Assembly (NCBI GenBank): GCA_031254105.1
Contig: JAIRVB010000011.1
Span: 41,410-105,409, forward strand
From: Chitinispirillales bacterium
GTDB lineage: Bacteria > Fibrobacterota > Chitinivibrionia > Chitinivibrionales > Chitinispirillaceae
Length of the DNA stretch: 64,000 nt
Direction of reading: 5' to 3'
The position numbers and the translations under genes are program-made. Below, piece by piece: positions 55,111 through 64,000 of this stretch; position 1 is the stretch's first letter, and every line of letters starts with the position of its first letter. The notes beneath the pieces were generated by a model. The model was not told where the DNA came from. It saw nothing but the letters and a program-made list of their open reading frames with translations, and made no database searches.

Positions 55111-56994
55111 CTATGGCGCACTTATTTTCGCAAGCATCTCATTTATCCTTTTGGAATAAGCAAGAGGATCCGGCACCATCTGTCCTTCGGCGATGAGGGC
55201 TCCTTCGTAAAGCAGAGTTACCCATTGTTCAAGCTCCGGGTCAGTGGCGTTTTTCTCATAACGCGCGTTTAGATTTTGTAAAATGGGATGTTCCGCGTTT
55301 ATTTCGAGGATTCTCTTTTCTTTTGGAATTGCCTGTCCCATAGCTTTCATGATTTTTTCCATGTGCGCTCCCATCGAGTGTTCTCCCGCTACAAGACAGG
55401 CGGGACTGTCCTTTAGGCGGCTTGTCACACGTACCTCTTCAACCGATTCGGCGAGGATATTTTTAACGCGTTCGGAAAACTTTTTAAACTTGGACGCCTC
55501 TTTTTTCTGCTTCGCGGCTTCCTCTTTGCCAAGTTCGCCTAAGTCAAGATCGCCTTTAGTGACTGATTTAAGCTGCTTGCCTTCAAAGCTATTAATATCG
55601 TTGATTATCCATTCATCAACAGGATCAACCAAGTAAAGGACTTCGATGCTTTTTGCTCTGAACACCTCAAGATGCGGGCTTTTTTCCACAATTTGACGAT
55701 TGTCTCCGGTGATGTAGTAGATATCTTTCTGATCTTCGCGCATTCTGCTTACGTACTGTTTTAGGGATACAAGGTCATCCGCGTTTTCGCCGATTGACGA
55801 CTGGAACCGTACTAATTCCTGCAATTTTTCTTTATTCGCGTAATCGCTGTGAAGCCCCTCTTTGAGGACTGGGCCGTAGCTTTTCCAAAACTCTTTGTAG
55901 GTTTGCGGCTCGTTCTCAGCCATCTCTTTGAGTTTATCTAAGATTTTTCCAGTGAGCGCCTTTGAAATTCGTTCCATCACAGCGTTTTTCTGAAGCATTT
56001 CGCGCGATACATTTAAAGGCAGGTCTTCTGAGTCAACTACTCCGCGTACAAACCTCAAGTATTCAGGCAGAAGCTCCTTGCAGTTGTCCATGATAAAGAC
56101 TCTCTTGACATAGAGCTTGACGCCATGCTTGCGCTCAAATGAAAAAAGATCAAACGCCGCTTGAGCCGGGATAAATATCAATGAGGAATACTCAAGAATC
56201 CCTTCCGCCCTGTTATGTATTGTACACATAGTTTTGCCGAAACCGCCCAAAGCCTGTTGGTAGAACTCTTCATACTGTTCGGGCGTGATTTCGGAAGATG
56301 ACCTGCGCCACAGCGGTTTTGTCTGGTTTACTACCTCATCGCTTCCCTTGTCATCCGGCAGATAGATAGGGAAAGCGATAAAATCGGAATACTTTTTAAT
56401 AAGGTTTTTAATCTGCCAGGTTTCCGCGTATTCGCTCTCCTCATCCTTTAGGTATATGATAATGTCTGTACCGTGGTTTTGCCGTTCTCCGGTACTCAGC
56501 GTAAAGGAGTTTTCGCCGGTTGACTCCCATACGACAGCGTCTTCCACGCTTCCCGCGCGTTTTGTGATAACCTTAACGCTTGATGCTACCATAAATACTG
56601 AATAAAATCCAACGCCAAATTGACCAATAAGATTAGAGTCCGCCTTCTGGTCACCTGTCATCTTCTCAAGAAATGCCTTAGAGCCTGAGCGGGCTATGGT
56701 GCCGATATTCTCAATTACCTCCTCACGACCCATTCCGATACCGTTATCCGAGACAGTAATAGTTTTAGCGGTTTTGTCAACTTTGATACGGATAGCGGGT
56801 TCCGATCCGTCATTGAGTTTTGGGTTGGTAAGCGACTCAAAACGCAGCTTGTCAAGAGCATCGGACGCGTTTGAGATCAGTTCCCGCAGGAATACTTCCT
56901 TGTGACTGTAAAGGGAATGAATCATCAGGTGAAGAAGCTGCTTGGCTTCGGTCTGGAACTCCATCTGCTGGGTATTTTGGTTAGCTTCTGACAT
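55111..56994 (-). CDS. htpG: Hsp90-family chaperone HtpG
   Basis: A 627-residue Hsp90 with the ATP-binding GHKL fold (ELISNASDALDKLRF, SDNGIGM, GQFGVGFYSVFM), the middle domain with FVRGVVDSEDLPLNVSREMLQ and a C-terminal dimerisation domain ending NEMLAKISA. The usual length and all ATP-contact motifs are present. It assists folding under stress. No heat-shock CIRCE element was identified upstream. Confidence 0.95.
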   Translation of the reverse strand: MSEANQNTQQMEFQTEAKQLLHLMIHSLYSHKEVFLRELISNASDALDKLRFESLTNPKLNDGSEPAIRIKVDKTAKTITVSDNGIGMGREEVIENIGTIARSGSKAFLEKMTGDQKADSNLIGQFGVGFYSVFMVASSVKVITKRAGSVEDAVVWESTGENSFTLSTGERQNHGTDIIIYLKDEESEYAETWQIKNLIKKYSDFIAFPIYLPDDKGSDEVVNQTKPLWRRSSSEITPEQYEEFYQQALGGFGKTMCTIHNRAEGILEYSSLIFIPAQAAFDLFSFERKHGVKLYVKRVFIMDNCKELLPEYLRFVRGVVDSEDLPLNVSREMLQKNAVMERISKALTGKILDKLKEMAENEPQTYKEFWKSYGPVLKEGLHSDYANKEKLQELVRFQSSIGENADDLVSLKQYVSRMREDQKDIYYITGDNRQIVEKSPHLEVFRAKSIEVLYLVDPVDEWIINDINSFEGKQLKSVTKGDLDLGELGKEEAAKQKKEASKFKKFSERVKNILAESVEEVRVTSRLKDSPACLVAGEHSMGAHMEKIMKAMGQAIPKEKRILEINAEHPILQNLNARYEKNATDPELEQWVTLLYEGALIAEGQMVPDPLAYSKRINEMLAKISAP

Positions 56995-57128
56995 TTTTAT
57001 AACTCCTCATTTATAAGGTATGGTTTGTAATTTTTGTATAATTAAAAATACAAAACTATCAAAATAATATATTGCGACTGGAAATGTGTAAAGCGCAGAG
57101 GGCTATTGTCATTTTAATCAAATGCAGG

Positions 57129-57554
57129 CTACATATTCCGCATATCTTCCGAAGAGAGTAGTTTGTAGCCTTTTTCTATAAAAAGCTGTTTGGGTTTGTC
57201 TATGTCTCTAAATCGCAAAAACAGTATAGCTTTCTTCATGCTCTGATTGATGATAGAGTACGCGTAATCCAGGTTAATACCTTTGATTGTCTCCATTGCC
57301 TTATACAGGCTTCCCGGCGCATCGTCAATTTCAACGGCGAGCATTTCCGCTTCAATTGGTTTTATCCCGGCTGTTTTCAGAGCTTGGACAGCATCATCAA
57401 ACTTATCGACTATCAGCCGTATGGAGCCTAAATTGTATGTTTCGGATATTGTGAGAGCGCGAATGTTTACATTACTCTCATTTAATACCTTCAGCGGATC
57501 GCTGAGGCTGTTCGGTTCGTTTTTGAGTTCTATGGATATTTGCTTTACCACCAT
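57129..57554 (-). CDS. ACT-domain protein
   Basis: 141 residues with two ACT folds (ISIELKNEPNSLSDPLKVL at the N-terminus and EMLAVEIDDAPGSLYKAMETI in the second half). ACT proteins of this size accompany phenylacetate-CoA ligase genes and probably sense amino acids or aryl acids. It is 58 bp downstream of the ligase gene on the same strand. Confidence 0.82.
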   Translation of the reverse strand: MVVKQISIELKNEPNSLSDPLKVLNESNVNIRALTISETYNLGSIRLIVDKFDDAVQALKTAGIKPIEAEMLAVEIDDAPGSLYKAMETIKGINLDYAYSIINQSMKKAILFLRFRDIDKPKQLFIEKGYKLLSSEDMRNM

Positions 57555-57612
57555 AATAGGTCTCCTGTTGGTAATGAAATTTCAATATGTGTAAATCTTT
57601 AGTTCAGTACGG

Positions 57613-58923
57613 TTATATACTTCTTTTGTCAATTATACGCTTGGCTTTACCTTCACTCCTCGGAATACTCTTTGGAGCGACTAATGTTACCTTGCAATGA
57701 ACAAGCAACGTATTGTGCAGAGCATGTTCAATCTCCAGTTCCTTTGGCTTTCTGCGATACTTCATATCATCCGGCATTTCACGGAACAGTTCATCTGTCA
57801 TCTCTACATCAACCTCAAGGCAGTCCATTTTGTCTCTCTTTTCGACAAGTATCTGGTAGTGCGGTTCAACGCCTTCTGCCTTAATGAGAACCTGCTCAAC
57901 CTGTGACGGATACACATTTACACCCCTGATTATGAGCATATCATCAGTTCTGCCGAGGAGGCGGTGCATTCTTACGGATGTGCGTCCGCATGAGCATGGT
58001 TCACGGGTCAGAAATGTGATATCGCGTGTGCGGTAGCGTATGACCGGCGTTCCCTCTTTTGTTAAAGTAGTGAAGACAAGTTCGCCTTTTTGACCGTCGG
58101 GAACAGGATTGCCTGTAGCAGGATCAATAATTTCCGGAAAAAAATGATCCTCAAACACGTGCAGCATGTTTTGAAGCTCACACTCTGCCGCAACACCCGG
58201 GCCGATGATCTCTGTCAGGCCAAATATATCATAAGCTTTTATATGGAGTCTGGCTTCAATTTCTCTGCGCATGTTCTCGCTCCAGGGCTCAGCGCCAAAA
58301 AAACCTTTCTCAAGACCCAGCATGCGAAAATCAATACCAGCCTCTCTGCCCGCTTCAGCTATGTAAAGGGCGTAAGAGGGTGTACAGCAGAGAACAGTGG
58401 TTCCGAAGTCCTGCATCATTTCAAGCTGGCGCTTTGTATTACCGCCGGAGATAGGAAGACACGCTGCGCCGACACGTCTGATTCCGTAGTGCGCTCCAAG
58501 ACCGCCTGTAAAGAGGCCGTAACCGTAAGCGTTTTGTACAACATCCTTTTCCGTGACCCCGCCCATCGAAAGAGTGCGGGCCATAATCTCCGACCACAGG
58601 CCGATATCACCCTGAGTATAAGCGCCTACTACAGGTTTTCCGGTAGTGCCCGAAGAAGTGTGTATCTCTACGATATCTTTAAGATCAACGGTTAAAAGCC
58701 CATAAGGATAAACATCACGCATCTCATCTTTTGTAGTAAACGGCAGTTTTGACAGATCGCTTATATCGCGGATATCCGAAGGCTTTACATCAGCTTCGTC
58801 CATTTTCGCTTTGTAGAAAGGCACTTTGTCGTAAACTTTCTTGATAATCGCCCTTAGCCGTTCGCTTTGCAGCTCTTTTAGCTGCGCCGCAGGCATGGTT
58901 TCATTTTTAACATCCCAGATCAT
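57613..58923 (-). CDS. paaK: Phenylacetate-CoA ligase
   Basis: A 436-residue ligase of the PaaK family: YDKVPFYKAKMDEADVKPSD at the N-terminus, the adenylation loop TSSGTTGKPVVG, the YDIFGLTEIIGPG block and the hinge GRTDDMLIIRGVNVYPSQVE. The enzyme makes phenylacetyl- or related aryl-CoA with ATP. In anaerobes it is often paired with an ACT protein and indolepyruvate oxidoreductase; the latter is not in the window. This ligase is distinct from the ligase in the ACP operon. Confidence 0.92.
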   Translation of the reverse strand: MIWDVKNETMPAAQLKELQSERLRAIIKKVYDKVPFYKAKMDEADVKPSDIRDISDLSKLPFTTKDEMRDVYPYGLLTVDLKDIVEIHTSSGTTGKPVVGAYTQGDIGLWSEIMARTLSMGGVTEKDVVQNAYGYGLFTGGLGAHYGIRRVGAACLPISGGNTKRQLEMMQDFGTTVLCCTPSYALYIAEAGREAGIDFRMLGLEKGFFGAEPWSENMRREIEARLHIKAYDIFGLTEIIGPGVAAECELQNMLHVFEDHFFPEIIDPATGNPVPDGQKGELVFTTLTKEGTPVIRYRTRDITFLTREPCSCGRTSVRMHRLLGRTDDMLIIRGVNVYPSQVEQVLIKAEGVEPHYQILVEKRDKMDCLEVDVEMTDELFREMPDDMKYRRKPKELEIEHALHNTLLVHCKVTLVAPKSIPRSEGKAKRIIDKRSI

Positions 58924-59008
58924 TTAATGAGCCGCTTCCTTTCCGAGAAAACTATTATAAGAGCTATAAATATAATTTTTGCAAGCAACGCGGAAAAAAG
59001 AAACAAAT

Positions 59009-59160
59009 CAATGCAGAAATAATAATGCAGAATGCAGAGATAGAAAAATAAAGAGTGTGTGGATAATAATAATTATTATAGAAAATACGAAACTTATTAT
59101 CTCGGAAAAATCAGCTCTAAAGGTTTTTATTTCTGCATTCGGACATTTTATTTCTGCAAT
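59009..59160. repeat. TGCAGAAATA-family element
   Basis: Plus-strand units AATGCAGAAATAATAATGCA (59009-59028, then GAATGCAGAGATAG) face minus-strand units TTTATTTCTGCATTCGGACA and TTTTATTTCTGCAATT (59127-59160). The latter are identical, inverted, to 26 bases at 31002-31027. It fills the 286-bp divergent spacer between paaK and the DJ-1-like gene. Confidence 0.6.
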
Positions 59161-59209
59161 TTACTATTTTATGGCTGATGTAAAACAATATTAATATGAG
59201 GAGTCAAAG

Positions 59210-59761
59210 GTGCCCAGCGCAATCATTATCCTTGCCGATGGTTTTGAAGAGATAGAAGCGATAACCTGCATCGACATTCTGCGCCGTGCGGAGATGGATG
59301 TTGCTGTTCTTGGGCTTAATGAAGTTGAAGTGCGCGGATCACGCAATATCATGGTGAAAGCGGATCTTTTATTTGATGACTATAACGGTCAGTTTGACGC
59401 TGTCGTGCTTCCCGGCGGAATACCCGGAACAAATAATCTCGCGCAATCTCAGGGGCTGCTCACGCTTATCAAGGAAGCTAACCAAATAGGGAAGATTTGC
59501 GCAGCAATATGCGCCGCGCCCACAGTTCTTGCAAAAGCCGGAATTCTAACGGGTAAAAAAGCTACATGCTATCCGGGACATGAGGGGCGCCTCTCAGGAG
59601 CGCAGATTGTAAATGAACCTGTTGTGACAGATGGTAATATAATAACAAGCCGCGCTGTAGGAACCACAATCCCTTTTGCGCTAAAACTTGTTGAGGCGCT
59701 TGCAGGGGAGGAAATCGCGAAAAAAATCAGTTCGGCGATATTGTACAGCAGCAGTCAATAA
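59210..59761 (+). CDS. DJ-1/PfpI-family protein
   Basis: A 183-residue YajL/DJ-1-like protein. The nucleophile elbow is ICAAICAAPTVLAKAG (Cys 101), the acidic partner is in ADGFEEIEA (Glu 15), and LPGGIPGTNNL fits the family. Such proteins protect against oxidative or glyoxal damage. The start is GTG at 59210, with GAGGAGTCAAAG upstream. It is 34 bp from the next gene, so they are probably cotranscribed. Confidence 0.88.
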   Translation: MPSAIIILADGFEEIEAITCIDILRRAEMDVAVLGLNEVEVRGSRNIMVKADLLFDDYNGQFDAVVLPGGIPGTNNLAQSQGLLTLIKEANQIGKICAAICAAPTVLAKAGILTGKKATCYPGHEGRLSGAQIVNEPVVTDGNIITSRAVGTTIPFALKLVEALAGEEIAKKISSAILYSSSQ

Positions 59762-59795
59762 AAACTAATATTATCTTAAAAACACTCTAAAGATA

Positions 59796-61130
59796 GTGAA
59801 AAATCAAAGCTTAGGGAAAACACCGACTGGACATACTAAAATGACGTCTGACAATGAGCAGCCTGTAAATAATAATACATTAAACCAAAACCCGGCGCTG
59901 ATGAACTGGAAGAAAAACACCGCGCTGTTCATAACAGGACAGGCGATAACGCTTTTCGGTTCGATGGTAGTGCAGTACGCTATTCTCTGGCACATCACGC
60001 TTGAAACTAAATCAGGAACGATGATGACGCTTTTTACCATCGCCGGCTTCCTTCCCATGTTTTTGATCTCACCGTTTGGAGGCGTTTGGGCAGACAGGTT
60101 TAACCGCAAGCTGCTTATAAATATTTCGGACGGCGTTATAGCGTTTGTCAGTTTGGCGATCGCGATTTTGTGGATGATGGGGCATACAAATTACGGCATT
60201 TTACTTGTCTGCGCCGCAATAAGGGCGCTTGGACAGGGGGTGCAAAATCCTGCGGTTGGGGCGGTTATTCCGCAGATCGTTCCTGTTGATCAATTGACAA
60301 AAGTTAATGGAATTCAGACGAGTGTGCAGTCGTTTTGTGCGCTCGCGGCTCCTATGGTAAGCGCTGCGCTTATGAGTTTTGTCTCTTTTCAGCATATATT
60401 TCTTCTTGATGTGGTCACTGCCGCTGTAGGGATGAGCGTACTTATATTTTTTGTTAAGGTGCCAAGTCTTGAAAAAATGAAAAATGATCAAAAGGAGGTT
60501 GGATATTTTCATGACCTTTTGGCGGGAATGCGTTACATAAGAAATCACGGATTTGTTTTGAGGCTTGTTATTTTTATGGTGATATTTATGGTTTTCTTAG
60601 CGCCTCTTGCGCTGCTCACGCCGCTTCAGGTTGTGCGGAATTTCGGTGACGAAGTCTGGCGGCTTTCAACGATGGAGGTGTTTTTTTCCGCCGGAATGAT
60701 CGCCGGGGGTGTTTTAATAGCAGCCTGGGGAGGATTCAAAAACCGGATGTTTACTGTGGCGTTCGGCTGTTTACTTACAGGGCTTACCGCCATTGCCCTG
60801 GGGATCACCCCGAATTTTGCGGCCTACGTTGCCATTATTGGAATTTCAGGTATAACCGTGCCGTTCACTAATACTCCTGTAATGGTTATGCTGCAATCTA
60901 CCGTAGAACAGGAGTTCATGGGCAGGGTTCTGTCAGTTTTTACAATGATATCAAGCTCCATGATGCCGCTTGCCATGCTATTATTCGGCCCTGTTGCGGA
61001 TACCGTAAATATCAACACGATCCTCATTGTGACCGGGATTGGGATAATATTTATGAGCGCCTCTCTTCTGATGAGTACAACGCTGCGCAGAGTGGGGAGG
61101 AGCGGTACGGCGGTCTCTGTTGAAGGATGA
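59796..61130 (+). CDS. MFS transporter (EntS/drug-exporter type)
   Basis: About 444 residues with 12 TM helices. The motif GGVWADRFNRKLLI (loop 2-3) is the MFS signature, and the overall length and C-terminus match the EntS/macrolide-efflux branch that exports siderophores or drugs. The first 35 residues are hydrophilic, so the real start may be the ATG at 59841 or the one before NWKKN rather than the GTG at 59796. Substrate unknown. Confidence 0.82.
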   Translation: MKNQSLGKTPTGHTKMTSDNEQPVNNNTLNQNPALMNWKKNTALFITGQAITLFGSMVVQYAILWHITLETKSGTMMTLFTIAGFLPMFLISPFGGVWADRFNRKLLINISDGVIAFVSLAIAILWMMGHTNYGILLVCAAIRALGQGVQNPAVGAVIPQIVPVDQLTKVNGIQTSVQSFCALAAPMVSAALMSFVSFQHIFLLDVVTAAVGMSVLIFFVKVPSLEKMKNDQKEVGYFHDLLAGMRYIRNHGFVLRLVIFMVIFMVFLAPLALLTPLQVVRNFGDEVWRLSTMEVFFSAGMIAGGVLIAAWGGFKNRMFTVAFGCLLTGLTAIALGITPNFAAYVAIIGISGITVPFTNTPVMVMLQSTVEQEFMGRVLSVFTMISSSMMPLAMLLFGPVADTVNINTILIVTGIGIIFMSASLLMSTTLRRVGRSGTAVSVEG

Positions 61131-61156
61131 GATATTTTAAGCGGGGATCTGACCGC

Positions 61157-61196
61157 CTCCTGCACAACGTACAATTTTCAGTACTAACGTTATAAT
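61157..61196 (+). promoter_or_regulatory. Direct-repeat copy A with possible promoter of the chemotaxis receptor gene
   Basis: CTCCTGCACAACGTACAATT, then TTCAG (61157-61181), with TATAAT at 61191-61196, about 100 bp before the receptor ATG. The same stretch, with one indel and one substitution, recurs after the gene at 63413-63436. A TTGACA-like -35 is not obvious. Confidence 0.45.
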
Positions 61197-61293
61197 AGTA
61201 TACCGCAAGTTTTTTGACGGAAGACAAAAAACGTTTGCGGCTTGCCGTTGCGCAATCTATTTTTAAAATTTCCAAAAAAAAGGAGAGTGTGCG

Positions 61294-63345
61294 ATGACAA
61301 TTAAAAAATTATCCATGTTGGTGGACATTATAACTGTTTGCGTTATTGCCATGGTGGCTACCCAGTTATGGTCTTTAAAATCAAAAGTAACCGTGGCCAA
61401 TCGGACGGCGGAAAACCGTTTCTACAGCACCGTACTGGCTGATGAATTTCGCGCCAGTTCCGATGAATTGACCCGCCAGGTGCAGCTTTATGCCGTTACC
61501 GGCCAGGCAGCGGCTGAAACTTCATATTACAAGATGGTCGATATTTTAGAAGGTAATGAGCCCCGGCCCGCCGGCGCACGGATCGCTCCGGGCGAAAAGC
61601 GCGAATTCTTAGGTTTGCTCAAAGATTATGGTATGACCGATGAAGAGTTCGCTCTTGTTGAAAAAGCCAATGAAATCTCTGAGAACTTAATCGTTTTAGA
61701 GGAAGAGTCTATGAACGCCGTAAAAGGGCTCTTCAAGGATGCCAGGGGAGAATATACGGTTAAGGGTGCGCCTAATCAGCAGTTTGCCATAAACCTTGTG
61801 TTCAGCAAAGCCTACTTTGACGAAGTAGAAAAAATCATGACTAAAATGGATGAGTTTGAAAATAGGGTTTTCACAAGAACGACTAAAGAGATGAATGAGG
61901 CGATAGAAGACCTTAATACCGTTCAACTATTTACCGCGGTTGGTTTTGCGGTGCTTCTGTGCATTGTTATTTTCCTTAGTCTTTTTATATCAAGACGTAT
62001 CACCAAGCCGCTGTTAGCAGCTGTAAATATGATCGATGAGCTTAAAGTAGGACATCTTGGCACCAGACTTAAAATGAATAACCGCAGCGACGAGATCGGC
62101 GCTCTTGCCAGTCACATGGATGAGTTCGCTGATAATTTACAAAAAAATGTTATCGGCGTTATGCATCAGATTTCGCATGGAGACCTGCATACCGACGTTG
62201 TTATTACCGACAGCAAAGATGAAATCGGGCCCGCTCTCAAGCAGACAATAGAAACTCTGCGATGCCTTATCATTGATGAAGGCGGCAGGGTTCTTCACGC
62301 CGCGGCATCCAAAGATCTCTCGCAGAGGCTTACAAAAGAGTACGAAGGCGAGTTCGCGGTAATGAAACGCAACATTAACGAGGTTATGCATAATCTTGAG
62401 GGAGCTCTTTCTCAGGTGTCTGAAGCTGTGGTGCAGATAACAAACGCAAGCGTCCAGATCACAGGCGGCTCACAGCAGCTTGCCGAAGGCGCAAACGATC
62501 AGGCAAGCTCTCTTGAAGAGGTGTCAGCAAGCCTTGAAGAGATGTCCTCCATGACAAAACAGAATGCCGATAACACCAGACAGGCGAAGGTTTTGGCCGG
62601 TGAAGCGCGCGGCGCGGCTAATGAAGGTGAAACCGCGATGAAGCGCATGGCTGAGTCTATCCAGAATATCAAAACATCATCTGATAACACCGCTAAAATC
62701 GTAAAAACAATCGACGAGATTGCGTTTCAAACCAATCTTCTCGCTCTTAACGCGGCGGTGGAAGCAGCCCGCGCCGGAGAAGCCGGTAAAGGTTTTGCCG
62801 TTGTCGCTGAAGAAGTTCGTAACCTTGCTATGCGTAGCGCAGAAGCTGCCAAGAACACCGCTCAAATGATTGAAGAGTCGGTTAAAAACGCAGACGGCGG
62901 CGTTAAGATCACTCAGGAGGTGGCCAAATCGCTCCATCAGATCGTTGACAGTACTGGCAAAGTTGGTGATCTTATCGTTGATATTGCGGAGGCTTCGAGT
63001 GAACAGGCGCAAGGGATCGAGCAGCTTAACAAAGCAGTAGTACAGATGAACCAGATTACTCAAGCAAGCGCTGCCAACTCTGAGGAATCCGCAAGCGTCG
63101 CTGAAGAGCTTAGTGGTCAGGCAGCGGATCTTGCTAATATGGTTGATGAGTTCAAACTGAGTTCTGCTGTGGGATCGCGTCCTAAAGTACAGAGCAGACG
63201 TAACCTGCCTCCTCCGAAAAGACAGCCTGCGGGTCTTCCTGACAAAAGAGCGAACAAGCCCAGGGCTTTGCCCGGCCCTTACGCAAAAGCGGTAAAGCCT
63301 GATCAGATAATTCCGCTGAATGATGATGAGTTGTCGGATTTTTGA
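61294..63345 (+). CDS. Methyl-accepting chemotaxis protein
   Basis: 683 residues. TM1 about 7-25, periplasmic sensor about 26-205, TM2 about 207-230, HAMP (ITKPLLAAVNMIDELKVGHL), a further HAMP-like linker, then a long cytoplasmic coiled coil with the signature hairpin EIAFQTNLLALNAAVEAARA, AGKGFAVVAEEVRNLA (about 475-510). The sensor region is helical and unrecognised, so the ligand is unknown. The C-terminal 50 residues are basic and Pro-rich; no CheR-tethering pentapeptide is present. An AGGAG ribosome binding site precedes the ATG. Chemotaxis genes are not otherwise seen here. Confidence 0.93.
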   Translation: MTIKKLSMLVDIITVCVIAMVATQLWSLKSKVTVANRTAENRFYSTVLADEFRASSDELTRQVQLYAVTGQAAAETSYYKMVDILEGNEPRPAGARIAPGEKREFLGLLKDYGMTDEEFALVEKANEISENLIVLEEESMNAVKGLFKDARGEYTVKGAPNQQFAINLVFSKAYFDEVEKIMTKMDEFENRVFTRTTKEMNEAIEDLNTVQLFTAVGFAVLLCIVIFLSLFISRRITKPLLAAVNMIDELKVGHLGTRLKMNNRSDEIGALASHMDEFADNLQKNVIGVMHQISHGDLHTDVVITDSKDEIGPALKQTIETLRCLIIDEGGRVLHAAASKDLSQRLTKEYEGEFAVMKRNINEVMHNLEGALSQVSEAVVQITNASVQITGGSQQLAEGANDQASSLEEVSASLEEMSSMTKQNADNTRQAKVLAGEARGAANEGETAMKRMAESIQNIKTSSDNTAKIVKTIDEIAFQTNLLALNAAVEAARAGEAGKGFAVVAEEVRNLAMRSAEAAKNTAQMIEESVKNADGGVKITQEVAKSLHQIVDSTGKVGDLIVDIAEASSEQAQGIEQLNKAVVQMNQITQASAANSEESASVAEELSGQAADLANMVDEFKLSSAVGSRPKVQSRRNLPPPKRQPAGLPDKRANKPRALPGPYAKAVKPDQIIPLNDDELSDF

Positions 63346-63393
63346 GTATTAACGGGCCCCCGGTAAATCGCACCTGTATGATGAATTTTATAA

Positions 63394-63450
63394 CGGGGAG
63401 TCTCTCTCCCCGCTCCTGCAGACGTACAATTTTCAGGATTAAGGTGTAAT
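63394..63450. repeat. Direct-repeat copy B with hairpin after the receptor gene
   Basis: The hairpin CGGGGAG, TCTCT, CTCCCCG (63394-63412) may terminate the receptor transcript but has no T-run. It is followed by CTCCTGCAGACGTACAATTT, TCAG (63413-63436) and TGTAAT (63445-63450), a match to copy A at 61157-61196. Confidence 0.55.
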
Positions 63451-63456
63451 ATAGTC

Positions 63457-64000
63457 ATTCAACTTGAAAAAGAGCTTAACCAATACGAGTGTCAACGAGG
63501 TAATAGCGCCATTCTACCCTTTATAAGTACCCGTATACATAATGGCTTTCCTAAACACACTTATAGCAGCAGTGATAAGGTTTGTAAAAACTGTGAACAT
63601 AGAATTGAGTGTTTTGGAGAAAGATCCAAACACAAGAAAATTATCCATGGCGCTTACCGTGAGCAATACATGAAAAATCACGAAAAGAGGACAAAAAATG
63701 CGCGCTACGCTTATCGAATGTCCCGCTTGCGAAGTTCAACGGTAGAGCCTGTCCTTGGAACATTGATAAATTTCATGAGCATGAAAAAAGTAAACACGCG
63801 AGGCATTTACGGAGTAGCAAAACACGTCTTAATGGCATCGCTGTGTTATAACTTGAAGAAGCTGATAAAGTTCAAGACCCACAATGTCGAATCGGTAGCA
63901 ATGGCAATAAAGGTGCAAACAAAGACTGAGCCGCAATCGGGTAAAAAACGTTCTTATCTGTTTTTAGCCGCTGTACACTTGTTTTGCGCTCAAATATGCC
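63457..64000 (+). pseudogene. IS1182-family transposase, C-terminal part, running off the window
   Basis: An open frame reads QLEKELNQYECQRGN, then HTYSSSDKVCKNCEHRIECF (the Cys motif of the family), RTKNARYAYRMSRLRSSTVE, PVLGTLINFMSMKKVNTRGI and HVLMASLCYNLKKLIKF. These are the C-terminal landmarks, including the RSSTVEPV glutamate. The N-terminal two thirds are missing, and no start precedes it. The 3' end is not visible. It could be the other end of a similar element whose N-terminus is at 27214. Confidence 0.78.

Overview
The window looks like a chromosome segment of a Gram-negative, probably gut- or sediment-associated bacterium of the Fibrobacterota or a close relative. The main clue is a broken Fibrobacter-type paralogous domain (FISUMP) at 33188-33445. 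Supporting clues are a Wza-type export protein, lipoproteins, an FtsX/EnvC pair, a CE6-like carbohydrate esterase and a GH13 enzyme. Base composition is moderate, with AT-rich spacers. Placement below phylum is inference, and no rRNA or tRNA gene was seen.

Layout. 1-13.6 kb (+ strand): 3' part of a GH13 amylase-family gene, a GmhB-like HAD phosphatase, a YfhO-like membrane protein, an XPB-like helicase, a 1473-residue TPR protein with a large internal duplication, an M48 metalloprotease lipoprotein and a small lipoprotein. 13.8-21.7 kb (- strand): a compact nine-gene operon with a good promoter at 22038-22066. In transcription order it encodes an adenylate-forming ligase, a HemN-like radical SAM enzyme, an acyl carrier protein, a UbiD decarboxylase, its VdcD-like and LpdD-like small partners, a UbiX prenyltransferase, an SLC13/DASS transporter and a type II thioesterase. 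This is the most interesting locus: an apparently undescribed carrier-protein pathway joined to prenyl-FMN (de)carboxylation. 22-37 kb: esterase, SprA-like protease, GlyA, Rpn-type nuclease, then a graveyard of remnants (IS1182-like transposase N-terminus, DUF7659 fragment, receiver-domain fragment), a bifunctional nuclease, a periplasmic binding protein, ftsX-envC, the FISUMP remnant, an XRE regulator, an FAD oxidoreductase and a DsbA-like thiol protein.

37.5-54 kb: tex, then an exopolysaccharide locus with Wza-like and Wzz-like proteins transcribed divergently, a Wzy-like polymerase, and a convergent run of glycosyltransferases and a Wzx-like flippase. This run includes a tandem GT32 pair and a truncated TupA-like ATP-grasp gene, and ends with a sugar epimerase. 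54-64 kb: pyrF, a broken four-helix-bundle (IVP) gene, htpG, an ACT protein plus phenylacetate-CoA ligase, a DJ-1-like protein, an MFS exporter, a chemotaxis receptor and the C-terminal part of an IS1182-like transposase running off the window.

The spacers carry several small repeat families that the genes do not explain: a roughly 28-bp motif with core ATAATCA followed by an A-tract, seen about nine times; TGCAGAAATA elements, mostly in inverted pairs; REP-like CGCAGGGGCG palindromes; a 231-bp MITE-like element with 16-bp terminal inverted repeats; two 7-bp tandem arrays; and a hairpin-plus-promoter-like direct repeat around the chemotaxis receptor gene.
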